Below, piece by piece: positions 1 to 4,840 of a stretch of 5,902 bases of DNA. The number at the start of each line of letters is the position of its first letter. Within the stretch, counting starts at the first letter, position 1. Made by a program: the position numbers and the translations under genes. The DNA is taken from assembly GCA_004296865.1 (NCBI GenBank), contig SCVQ01000272.1, forward strand, positions 1 to 5,902, given 5' to 3'. The notes beneath the pieces are model-generated. The model ran no database searches, was not told where the DNA came from, and worked only from the letters and a program-made list of their open reading frames with translations. The DNA comes from Nitrospirota bacterium. GTDB lineage: Bacteria > Nitrospirota > Nitrospiria > Nitrospirales > Nitrospiraceae.

Positions 1-2
1 GC

Positions 3-158
3 GATGACAGCCTCGTGCAAGAATGCTTGCGGAGCGGGCTGTTTTGCGCCTTTGTGATCAAGCCGTTTCGCCACGAGGATCTCCGGCACGTGATCAGGAA
101 GACCTTAGGCACAGAACAGAGTGCCACACCTCAGGCGTTTCCACAAGAACGGCCGTAA
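3..158 (+). CDS. Response-regulator receiver (REC) domain, C-terminal fragment (5' truncated by window)
   Basis: This is an open frame entering from the left edge and ending at TAA 156-158, with 51 residues visible. It starts DDSLVQECLRSG and contains FVIKPFRHEDLRHVIRKTL. The K-P-F triad matches the invariant lysine and cis-proline at the end of beta-5 in CheY-like receiver domains, and it is followed by an alpha-5 helix. The protein ends about 20 residues after that helix, so the receiver is C-terminal. That fits a single-domain regulator or the tail of a hybrid histidine kinase, rather than a regulator with a DNA-binding output domain after the receiver. The phosphorylated aspartate lies outside the window. 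It precedes the gas vesicle control region in the same direction, with 386 bases between it and gvpA. A role in controlling the cluster is possible but rests on position only. The overlapping ATG-started frame at 23-250 is not this gene. Confidence 0.85.
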   Translation, partial: DDSLVQECLRSGLFCAFVIKPFRHEDLRHVIRKTLGTEQSATPQAFPQERP

Positions 159-200
159 CGGTCGTACAGCGTATAGGTGGAGGTCATCGGACCTCAGGCG
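128..200. repeat. 10-bp direct repeat ACCTCAGGCG (two copies, 63 bp apart)
   Basis: ACCTCAGGCG occurs exactly at 128-137 and again at 191-200. The centre-to-centre distance is 63 bp, close to six helical turns. The first copy lies inside the end of the receiver gene and the second in the intergenic region. The core CCTCAGG is nearly palindromic. They could be activator sites on one face of the helix upstream of the operon, but two 10-mers are thin evidence and chance is not excluded. Confidence 0.3.
180..195. promoter_or_regulatory. Dyad GAGGTC-ATCG-GACCTC
   Basis: A perfect 6-bp inverted repeat has arms at 180-185 and 190-195 around a 4-base centre. It overlaps the second copy of the 10-bp direct repeat. 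No T-run follows, so it does not look like a terminator of the upstream gene. It could be a small regulator site or a chance dyad. Confidence 0.25.
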
Positions 201-431
201 CTGTGCCTTCCTACCTTTTATCCATAGAGCAGATTCCCTATATCTGGTGAGGCCGCTATAGCTATCGTTCCTTTGTGGGCACAGCCTCGTCGACCTTCAG
301 CGCGTATCAAGTCTCGATGCCGAATCGTTGCGCCTCTCCATGAACGTTGTATCTCCTTGTTGTTGTGAAGACTTGGCCATGCCATCGTCATCGTGTTGGT
401 CCCGTTCACTATGGAGAGGGCAGAAGCCCTT

Positions 432-446
432 GGGCACTTCCTGTGC
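432..446 (+). promoter_or_regulatory. Candidate sigma-54 (-24/-12) promoter element
   Basis: Bases 432-446 read GGGCACTTCCTGTGC. Against the sigma-54 consensus TGGCACG-N4-TTGC this keeps the essential GG (433-434) and GC (445-446) with the required 10-bp gap, plus the CAC after the GG. Eight of the eleven specified positions match. A start near 458 is predicted, giving a leader of about 87 bases before gvpA. Mismatches at the first T, the G after CAC and the first T of TTGC make it a candidate only. No upstream enhancer site could be assigned with confidence. Confidence 0.4.
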
Positions 447-454
447 GCGCACAG
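441..454. promoter_or_regulatory. Perfect 14-bp palindrome, possible operator
   Basis: CTGTGCGCGCACAG reads identically on both strands with no interruption. Its left half covers the -12 GC of the candidate sigma-54 element, so a protein bound here could block or modulate promoter opening. If the region is transcribed, the sequence could also form a self-complementary RNA segment. No regulator family is assigned to it. Confidence 0.4.
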
Positions 455-465
455 TTCTTGCTATT

Positions 466-485
466 CCTTCCGTACAGACGGAAGG
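466..485 (+). promoter_or_regulatory. Leader stem-loop upstream of gvpA
   Basis: CCTTCCGT (466-473) pairs perfectly with ACGGAAGG (478-485) around the tetraloop ACAG, and a further U-G pair (465/486) is possible. The stem lies 59 bases before the gvpA start and inside the transcript predicted from the sigma-54-like element. Such 5' stems often protect abundant mRNAs from decay. There is no T-run after it, so it is not a classical terminator. Its function is inferred from position. Confidence 0.4.
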
Positions 486-529
486 GCCCCATTCCGGAGA
501 TGGTCGGGCGGACAACGTCACGGGGCGAA

Positions 530-535
530 AGGAGG
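530..535 (+). promoter_or_regulatory. Strong ribosome binding site of gvpA
   Basis: AGGAGG lies nine bases before ATG 545, within the longer anti-Shine-Dalgarno match AAGGAGGTGA. It decides the start: the in-frame GTG at 539 is only three bases away and is too close to serve. The near-perfect match suits the very high expression that GvpA requires. Confidence 0.85.
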
Positions 536-544
536 TGAGTGCAG

Positions 545-763
545 ATGGCCAAGGTGCAAAAGTCGACGGACTCTTCGAGTTTGGCAGAGGTGGTGGACCG
601 GATCCTGGATAAAGGGATCGTCATTGATGCCTGGGTGAAGGTCTCGTTGGTCGGCATCGAGTTGCTGTCGGTCGAGGCGAGAGTCGTGATCGCGTCGGTC
701 GAGACGTATCTCAAGTACGCGGAAGCAATCGGTCTGACCGCGAGTGCAGCCGCCCCGGCGTAA
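545..763 (+). CDS. gvpA: Gas vesicle structural protein GvpA
   Basis: This 72-residue protein is the main building block of the gas vesicle wall. It polymerises into low-pitch ribs that enclose a gas-filled, water-excluding space. The sequence has the canonical order: short N-terminus ending [21 protein letters not shown] (about residues 10-30), then [34 protein letters not shown], which gives the helix-strand-strand-helix fold. The length is typical for GvpA and the C-terminus is a short Ala/Thr tail. It lacks the long extensions of the related GvpJ, GvpM and GvpS proteins. The start at ATG 545 is set by the strong ribosome binding site at 530-535. A 13-bp hairpin follows 26 bases after the TAA stop. 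It is the first gene of the cluster and the only gvpA copy in the window. Confidence 0.97.
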   Translation: MAKVQKSTDSSSLAEVVDRILDKGIVIDAWVKVSLVGIELLSVEARVVIASVETYLKYAEAIGLTASAAAPA

Positions 764-789
764 TGGCCCACAGGAGGTCAATGCCGCGG

Positions 790-818
790 ACAGGGAGAGG
801 CCGGGGGCCTCTCCCTGT
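790..818 (+). terminator. Intercistronic hairpin after gvpA (attenuator or mRNA 3'-end stabiliser)
   Basis: ACAGGGAGAGGCC (790-802) pairs perfectly with GGCCTCTCCCTGT (806-818) across a 3-base GGG loop, forming a G+C-rich 13-bp stem. It lies between the gvpA stop (763) and the preferred start of the next gene (859). No U-run follows (ACCGAGCGG), so it is not a classical intrinsic terminator. A partial block to transcription, or a barrier to 3' exonucleases that preserves a gvpA-only mRNA, is more likely. Either would give the large excess of GvpA needed relative to accessory proteins. Confidence 0.65.
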
Positions 819-858
819 ACCGAGCGGCGAATGCCAATGGGAGGGAGATGGGGGCTCT

Positions 859-2058
859 ATGGGGAATATGGGGAACTTGAGACATCACATGGAAGCGCTG
901 GCGCACGATCTGCTCGCCTCATCGCGTGAGCGCAAGGCGGCCGTTGGCGAGATCACGGCCCAGACCGGCCGGCTGCTCACGGCATTCGGCAGGGAGCGTA
1001 CGAGGTCAGCCGAGGCCTTGGTGGCCGATGGATCGAACCACAGCCACGCGAGAGCTGCTGAGGGTCGAGCCCGATCGCAGGACATCATGCGGCTGCTGCA
1101 GGGGTTTCGCCGGGACCACCACCGCATGGGGCACACCCTGCGTGTACGGCTCTCGCGGACGACGACGGGTATCGCCGCCCACGTGGCGTCGCGTCTGACT
1201 GAGTTCGGTCGAGAGCGTGGTCGTGTGGCGACGGAACAACACCGGATGGCTGAAGACCAGCGGGATACACTGGCGGAGGACCTCCACCGACGCTCCGAGG
1301 CGGTGGCTGGGCTGATCGAGGATTTCCGCCTGTCCCGTGGCGAGACGGCGCAAGAATTGGCCGACCGCTTGGAAGCGTTCGTGAACGGGGTGCAATCGCA
1401 CGTGTCCGGCCTGCTCGCGGATGCTCGTGCATTCCGCGTGGAGGAGGGGCGTGAGACGGCGCAGGAACTGGCGCGGAGACTCACCGAGATCCGGAACCGA
1501 ACGGGGGAGATTGCGGCGGAGACCCGCCACCTCATGGTCAGGTTTCGCCACACTCGGGAGGACATGGCCGGGGAGTTCCGGAACCGGTTAGCCGTCAGTG
1601 CGCTAGCTCGGCACAACCAGGTGTGCCGCCTGATGGACGACGTGCGATCATGGCAGCAGGATCTGCGGGCGGATCTTGAGGCGGCCCATCGGGTTTGGAA
1701 TCGCCTGCCGGAGGCCCATGCGGGCGTGGGACCGTTCACCCGCCAGGATGAAGAAGGCGACAAACGAAAAGCTGCGGAAGCACGGAAGGCTAGGGAGCGG
1801 GCCGAGGCCGAAGCGGCCCGGAAGCGGAAGGCCGAAGAGGAGAAACGGGCCAAGGAGACCTGGGCGAAGATGTCCGATGAGAAGAAAGTCCTCCACGTCA
1901 TTCGGAAACACCTGGATGGCCTCACCGCTTCCCAGATCGGCGAGGTCGTGGACCTTCATCCTTCTGTGGTGGGCCGCATTGCCACCGAACTGGTCGAGCA
2001 GGGAGCGGTGGGGAAGAACGAAAGTACGAGACTCTATTTTCCGCTTGAGAGCAAGTAA
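859..2058 (+). CDS. GvpC-like repeat protein with C-terminal winged-helix-like domain
   Basis: This 399-residue protein has three parts. Residues about 8-270 are amphipathic helical repeats of 33-40 residues, with a recurring (E/D)xAxEhxxRL...LhxxFRxxR pattern. The terminal aromatic falls at F43, F83, F116, F156, F192 and F229, with V262 in the equivalent last position. Repeats of this size are the hallmark of GvpC, which binds the outside of the GvpA shell and stiffens it. Residues about 296-335 form a highly charged K/R/E/A-rich helix. Residues about 336-399 (from SDEKKVLHVI, through LTASQIGEVVDLHPSVVGRIATELVEQGAV, to RLYFPL) look like a winged helix-turn-helix, which is not usual for GvpC. 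I chose ATG 859 because the frame between 763 and 858 crosses the 13-bp hairpin and encodes a low-complexity Gly/Arg/Pro stretch. A GGAGG at 840-844 lies upstream with a longish 14-base spacing. ATG 763, 781 and 868 are alternatives. The gvpC assignment rests on repeats and position. Confidence 0.75.
   Translation: MGNMGNLRHHMEALAHDLLASSRERKAAVGEITAQTGRLLTAFGRERTRSAEALVADGSNHSHARAAEGRARSQDIMRLLQGFRRDHHRMGHTLRVRLSRTTTGIAAHVASRLTEFGRERGRVATEQHRMAEDQRDTLAEDLHRRSEAVAGLIEDFRLSRGETAQELADRLEAFVNGVQSHVSGLLADARAFRVEEGRETAQELARRLTEIRNRTGEIAAETRHLMVRFRHTREDMAGEFRNRLAVSALARHNQVCRLMDDVRSWQQDLRADLEAAHRVWNRLPEAHAGVGPFTRQDEEGDKRKAAEARKARERAEAEAARKRKAEEEKRAKETWAKMSDEKKVLHVIRKHLDGLTASQIGEVVDLHPSVVGRIATELVEQGAVGKNESTRLYFPLESK
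925..1653 (+). repeat. Repeats of 33-40 residues within the GvpC-like protein
   Basis: About seven degenerate repeats can be aligned by their FRxxR-type ends. Spacings between successive aromatic landmarks are 40, 33, 40, 36, 37 and 33 residues. Most are diverged, but two neighbouring units begin with the identical peptide ETAQELA (codons from 1342 and from 1453). Their DNA is nearly identical over about 20 bases, with a period of 111 bp. This points to growth by in-frame tandem duplication followed by divergence. The repeat number could differ between strains. Confidence 0.6.
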
Positions 2059-2064
2059 GCCTCG

Positions 2065-2426
2065 ATGGCGACACCAGCGAACGGGGCAGCGAGACGCAGG
2101 ATCGGCTGTGCGTTCTGTCAAGGGGGGGGACCGACCCGTATGGAATTCTCAGATGGGGGGCCACCTGTTACGTCTGTCATGGGAAAGGAGCCGTGTTGGC
2201 TTCCTTCCCGCATGTGCCCTGCCGGTACTGCAAGGGGACCGGCAGCCAGAAGACCTTCAGCTGTACGGTGTGTCATGGAACAGGGGTGGTGCCACCGGTG
2301 CGTGAACCCACGCAACTCTGCCCCGGTTGTGAGGGGCGGGCCGATGAAATCTCAAGTGGCTTGGAGTGTCTGGACTGTCGTGGCAGGGGAGTGATCACTT
2401 CGTGGCGTGAGGAGACACAGGCATGA
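2065..2426 (+). CDS. CxxCxGxG zinc-ribbon (DnaJ-type) protein, frame interrupted at a poly-G tract
   Basis: Read with one frame change at the G-run 2122-2129, this gives a 120-residue protein. It has six CxxCxGxG-like motifs: CAFCQGGG (15-22), CYVCHGKG (35-42), CRYCKGTG (53-60), CTVCHGTG (67-74), the degenerate CPGCEGRA (86-93) and CLDCRGRG (102-109). Paired motifs of this kind bind zinc in DnaJ (Hsp40) and support substrate holding. No J-domain is present, so this is a stand-alone zinc-ribbon protein, perhaps a holding factor for hydrophobic GvpA. As written, the first 22 codons are in one frame and the remaining five motifs are in the -1 frame. One extra G, or -1 ribosomal slippage, joins them. 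The ATG start has no clear ribosome binding site and lies 6 bases after the preceding stop, so translational coupling is likely. GTG 2193 could start a shorter in-frame product. Its TGA overlaps the gvpN ATG. Confidence 0.65.
2122..2129 (+). other. G8 homopolymer at the frame break
   Basis: Eight consecutive G's after CAA are read GGG GGG GGA in the upstream frame. The bases G-GGG-GGA fit the X-XXY-YYZ form of a -1 slippery heptamer, and a -1 shift re-reads glycine codons and enters the frame holding the other five zinc motifs. The tract could equally be a phase-variable slipped-strand site, a transcriptional slippage site or a miscounted homopolymer in the assembly. A second run of six G's at 2155-2160 lies close by, and the true shift could be anywhere between the two flanking zinc motifs. 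Confidence 0.6.
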
Positions 2427-3442
2427 GCCTTGCGGAAGAGTTGACGGTCCTGAGCTTGGAGAAGAAACCCGACTTCGTCGAAACCCCCTATATCCAGGGC
2501 ATCGCGCAACGAGCGCTTGACTACATCCGGGCGGGCTATCCGGTGCATTTCAGCGGGTCTGCGGGCACCGGGAAGACGGCGCTCGCCATGCACGTGGCCG
2601 CCTTGCTGGGACGGCAGGTCATCCTCATCCATGGCGATGATGAATTTGGCAGCTCCGATCTCATCGGCGGACAATTGGGGTATCGCTCGACCAAGGTGGT
2701 TGACAACTTCATTCACTCGGTTCTCAAAAAGGAGGAAAGTGTCTCCAAGCAGTGGGTGGATAACCGGCTGACCACAGCCTGCAAGTATGGGTTCACCCTC
2801 ATTTACGATGAATTCACTCGGTCCCGTCCCGAGGCCAACAATGTGCTGCTCTCCGTTCTGGAAGAGCGGCTGCTCGAACTCCCCAGCGTGCGGCTCGGCG
2901 AAGGCTACCTGCAGGTCCATCCCGACTTCAGTGCTATTTTTACCAGCAATCCGGAGGAGTACGCCGGGGTGCATAAGACCCAGGATGCGCTCATGGACCG
3001 CATGATCACGCTCAAATTGGAGCACCAGGACCTGGAAACGGAAGTGGCGATCACTCAGGCGAAATCGGGCCTCCCGGGCAGACAGGCGAAGGCGATCGTG
3101 GGGATCGTCCGCGAATTCCGCACGCTCGGGGTCAACAATGGGCGGCCCACGATCCGGGCCTGCATCATGCTGGGCCGAATCGTGGCGATGCGGCAAGGCA
3201 CGGTCGCCGCCGGGAACCCTGAGTTTCGGCAACTGTGCCATGATGTGCTGAACGCCGATTGCATCAAAGTGACGCACGACGGTCAGGCGGCTGGCCTCGA
3301 ACGGCTGGATGAGATCATGGCAAAGTGTTGTCTCCCCGAGCCCAAGCTCGTGCCGGTTCCTGAAGAACCTCACGGGGAAGTCCAGCCAGCCTCCCCTCGC
3401 GGTCGGAGGCGCGCGAAAACAGGAGGAAAAGGAGGGGCATGA
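2423..3442 (+). CDS. gvpN: Gas vesicle protein GvpN, AAA+ (MoxR-type) ATPase
   Basis: This 339-residue AAA+ ATPase is a widely conserved gas vesicle assembly factor, and loss or absence of GvpN is known to impair vesicle growth. The Walker A motif is GSAGTGKT (45-52), Walker B is TLIYDEF (124-130), and FTSNPEEYAG (173-182) carries the sensor-1 asparagine. DR at 192-193 is the likely arginine-finger region. TPYIQGIAQRALDYIRAGYPVHFSG is the typical GvpN lead-in to the P-loop, and the segment STKVVDNFIHSVLKKEE is also family-like. The last 30 residues or so are proline- and basic-rich and less conserved in appearance. The start is set by GAGGAG 2409-2414 with eight-base spacing, and its ATG overlaps the stop of the zinc-ribbon gene (ATGA), so the two are probably translationally coupled. 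The stop is four bases before the next gene's ATG. Confidence 0.96.
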   Translation: MSLAEELTVLSLEKKPDFVETPYIQGIAQRALDYIRAGYPVHFSGSAGTGKTALAMHVAALLGRQVILIHGDDEFGSSDLIGGQLGYRSTKVVDNFIHSVLKKEESVSKQWVDNRLTTACKYGFTLIYDEFTRSRPEANNVLLSVLEERLLELPSVRLGEGYLQVHPDFSAIFTSNPEEYAGVHKTQDALMDRMITLKLEHQDLETEVAITQAKSGLPGRQAKAIVGIVREFRTLGVNNGRPTIRACIMLGRIVAMRQGTVAAGNPEFRQLCHDVLNADCIKVTHDGQAAGLERLDEIMAKCCLPEPKLVPVPEEPHGEVQPASPRGRRRAKTGGKGGA

Positions 3443-3446
3443 CTCC

Positions 3447-3773
3447 ATGGGGCCTGATCGACGTGGCGTTCAACAGATTCGGACCTTGGCGGGGCTGGTT
3501 GATGGCCGGCGGAGTCGAACCTCGGCCGGGGCCTTGTTGGAGCTCTCTATGCTGGAGATGGAAAAGACTCGGCTGACGAAAGAGATGCAGCGGGCGGACC
3601 GGCGCTGCGCCGAGATTCGGAAGCGGCTGGCTGACATTACCGTCAAGCAGCAGCGCATCCATCGTTTTGTCGAGAAGCCCCAGGGCGACGGGCCCGGTGA
3701 TGCGACAGCCGCCCCCCTTCCGCTTCATACCGTGCCCGTGGGCAAGCTCAAGCGAAGGCGATTGTCCTATTGA
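3447..3773 (+). CDS. Small coiled-coil gas vesicle accessory protein (GvpV-like)
   Basis: This 108-residue protein has the ribosome binding site GGAGGGG (3431-3437), nine bases before ATG 3447. The N-terminus (RRGVQQIRTLAGL) is basic. Residues about 28-75 (ALLELSMLEMEKTRLTKE, then REIRKRLADI-type heptads) form a strongly charged helix likely to be a coiled coil. After that comes a Gly/Pro/Ala linker and a basic end, GKLKRRRLSY. The arrangement of a basic N-terminal Arg-Ile segment followed by a LEMEKxRLxKE helix resembles my recollection of GvpV from cyanobacterial gvp clusters, which is also small and lies near gvpN. I could not confirm this by alignment, so no symbol is assigned. The gene starts four bases after gvpN and is almost certainly co-transcribed. 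Upstream in-frame starts within gvpN (from 3309) are rejected because they lack a ribosome binding site. Confidence 0.8.
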   Translation: MGPDRRGVQQIRTLAGLVDGRRSRTSAGALLELSMLEMEKTRLTKEMQRADRRCAEIRKRLADITVKQQRIHRFVEKPQGDGPGDATAAPLPLHTVPVGKLKRRRLSY

Positions 3774-3838
3774 CGAGCCCTCTAGCGAATGGTGGAGGCT
3801 CCGAGTGATCCGCACTCTGTGTGGAGGTGTGTGGAACG

Positions 3839-4066
3839 ATGCGTAGACCGACGTCCGATGATCTCGTGTCGTTCTTGATCGGGGCGTCCTTCCGAACGGT
3901 GCGGGCGACTGACAGCCGCGGATTGGCTGATCGCGTGCGAACGGACATTATGACGATGAGACGGCTTCGGCAGGACCCAGTTCCTCCGGCAAGTCCGCCA
4001 GCTCCCAGAGGGCGTATCAAGACGCATACGGACCTGGTCACCATGACCGAAGGCCACAGAGGTTGA
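3839..4066 (+). CDS. Small uncharacterised protein in the gvp operon
   Basis: This 75-residue protein is not one I recognise. GGAGGT (3823-3828) lies ten bases before ATG 3839, which supports this start over the GTG at 3821. The first half (SDDLVSFLIGASFRTVRATDSRGLADRVRTDIMTMRRL) looks like a short helical pair. It is followed by a proline-rich linker (PVPPASPPAPRGR) and a polar tail. There is no signal peptide, membrane segment or cysteine. It is separated from the gene before it by 65 bases and from gvpF/L by seven. Position suggests a gas vesicle accessory role, but nothing in the sequence shows one. It may be a false call, although the ribosome binding site, spacing and codon choice favour a real gene. 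Confidence 0.6.
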   Translation: MRRPTSDDLVSFLIGASFRTVRATDSRGLADRVRTDIMTMRRLRQDPVPPASPPAPRGRIKTHTDLVTMTEGHRG

Positions 4067-4073
4067 AAGCTTC

Positions 4074-4832
4074 ATGACGCACAAAGCCAAACAGTTCGGG
4101 GGGCGGTATCTGTACGCGATCACCGACGCGGCCACAGACGGTGTCGGTGGTAATATCGGGGTGAACGGCGCGTCCGTCTACGTCATCCCCGAGGGTCCGG
4201 TCGCGGCGGTGGTGAGCAACATCGCCGAGAAACGGATTCGCCCCGAGCGCAGCAAGTTATCGGCTCATCATGGCGTGATCAAACGGCTGATGGCGGACAC
4301 CACCGTCCTCCCAGTGGCGTTCGGGACCATTGCCGGCAGTCTCCAGGCGGTCCGGGACATCCTCGTCGAGAACCGCACGGCTTTCCTGGAGCAACTGACC
4401 CGCGTGCGCGGGAAGGTGGAGATGGGACTCCGTGTGACCTGGGACGTGCCGAACATTTTCGAGTACGTGGTGCACCGCCACCCGGAGCTGGCCGCGTTGC
4501 GCGACGCGGTGCTGGGAAAACAGCGTACTCCCTCGCAAGAGGACAAGATTGAGCTGGGACGCTTGTTCGACCGCTTGTTGAACCAGGACCGGGAGCTGCA
4601 CACGGAAGCGGTGTTGGGGGTGCTTTCTTCTCACTGTGTGGAGATCACGCAGAATACACCACGGGAGGAGCGGGAAGTGATGCACCTGGCCTGCCTGGTC
4701 GAACGGGATGCCCAGAAGCGGTTCGAAAACGGGGTCTTTGAGGCGGCCAAACTGTTCGACAACCATTTTGCCTTCGATTTTAACGGCCCCTGGGCCCCCC
4801 ATCATTTTATCAACGTCGCCATTGAGGTCTAA
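4074..4832 (+). CDS. gvpF/gvpL: Gas vesicle protein GvpF/GvpL
   Basis: This 252-residue member of the GvpF/GvpL family is a minor gas vesicle component that binds GvpA and helps nucleate assembly. It starts with the characteristic first strand GRYLYAITDA (10-19). It contains VIPEGPVAAVVSNI (37-50), the family motif VLPVAFGTIAGS (78-89), the helical stretch NRTAFLEQLTRVRGKVEMGLRV (100-121) and the typical ending FNGPWAPHHFINVAIEV (236-252). The length is typical of a single-unit GvpF/L. Sequence alone does not separate GvpF from GvpL, because many bacteria carry two or more paralogues; only one is in this window. The ribosome binding site is weak (AGAGG 4058-4062, 11 bases from ATG), so coupling to the small gene seven bases upstream is plausible. 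The stop is eight bases before gvpG. Confidence 0.95.
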   Translation: MTHKAKQFGGRYLYAITDAATDGVGGNIGVNGASVYVIPEGPVAAVVSNIAEKRIRPERSKLSAHHGVIKRLMADTTVLPVAFGTIAGSLQAVRDILVENRTAFLEQLTRVRGKVEMGLRVTWDVPNIFEYVVHRHPELAALRDAVLGKQRTPSQEDKIELGRLFDRLLNQDRELHTEAVLGVLSSHCVEITQNTPREEREVMHLACLVERDAQKRFENGVFEAAKLFDNHFAFDFNGPWAPHHFINVAIEV

Positions 4833-4840
4833 CGTCTCCC

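Larger units (their letters stand above)
159..544. other. Non-coding control region upstream of gvpA
   Basis: This 386-base stretch lies between the receiver-domain gene and gvpA. No frame in it shows a recognisable protein or a good ribosome binding site until the one for gvpA. It looks less G+C-rich than the flanking genes, especially at about 205-260 and 340-400. It holds one copy of a 10-bp direct repeat, a 6-bp dyad, a sigma-54-like element, a 14-bp palindrome and a leader stem-loop, each listed separately. I saw no convincing sigma-70 -35/-10 pair with normal spacing and no classical terminator after the receiver gene. Its size and position make it the likely promoter region of the gvp operon. 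Confidence 0.65.

Noticed and set aside
216..243. Possible sigma-70 promoter with a TATATC-like -10 near 239-244
   Set aside because: The hexamer 17 bp upstream (TTTTAT) does not resemble a -35 box. The A/T-richness alone is not enough.
23..250. 75-residue frame at the left edge
   Set aside because: The overlapping frame 3-158 carries the receiver-domain KPF signature. This frame has no recognisable content or ribosome binding site.
278..291. Second GGGCAC-containing sigma-54-like site
   Set aside because: TC instead of the essential GC occurs at the -12 position when the spacing is correct.
763..858. N-terminal 32-residue extension of the GvpC-like protein from ATG 763
   Set aside because: It would translate through the 13-bp hairpin and gives a Gly/Arg/Pro low-complexity peptide. 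The AGGAGG at 772-777 is only three bases from ATG 781, so that start is poor too.
885..1925. 346-residue minus-strand open frame opposite the GvpC-like gene
   Set aside because: It is an Arg/Ser-rich low-complexity mirror of a repetitive G+C-rich gene. The sense frame has real repeats and a folded C-terminal domain.
1676..2305. 209-residue plus-strand frame across the end of the GvpC-like gene and the zinc-ribbon gene
   Set aside because: It is Arg/Pro-rich shadow translation that would ignore both well-supported frames.
2273..3448. 391-residue minus-strand open frame opposite gvpN
   Set aside because: It runs exactly antisense to a textbook AAA+ gene. The long opening is explained by G+C-rich codon bias and no domain is recognisable.
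3803..3817. GAGTG-ATCCG-CACTC dyad between the coiled-coil gene and the 75-residue gene
   Set aside because: It has only a 5-bp stem and no U-run, and is too short to claim as a terminator or operator.
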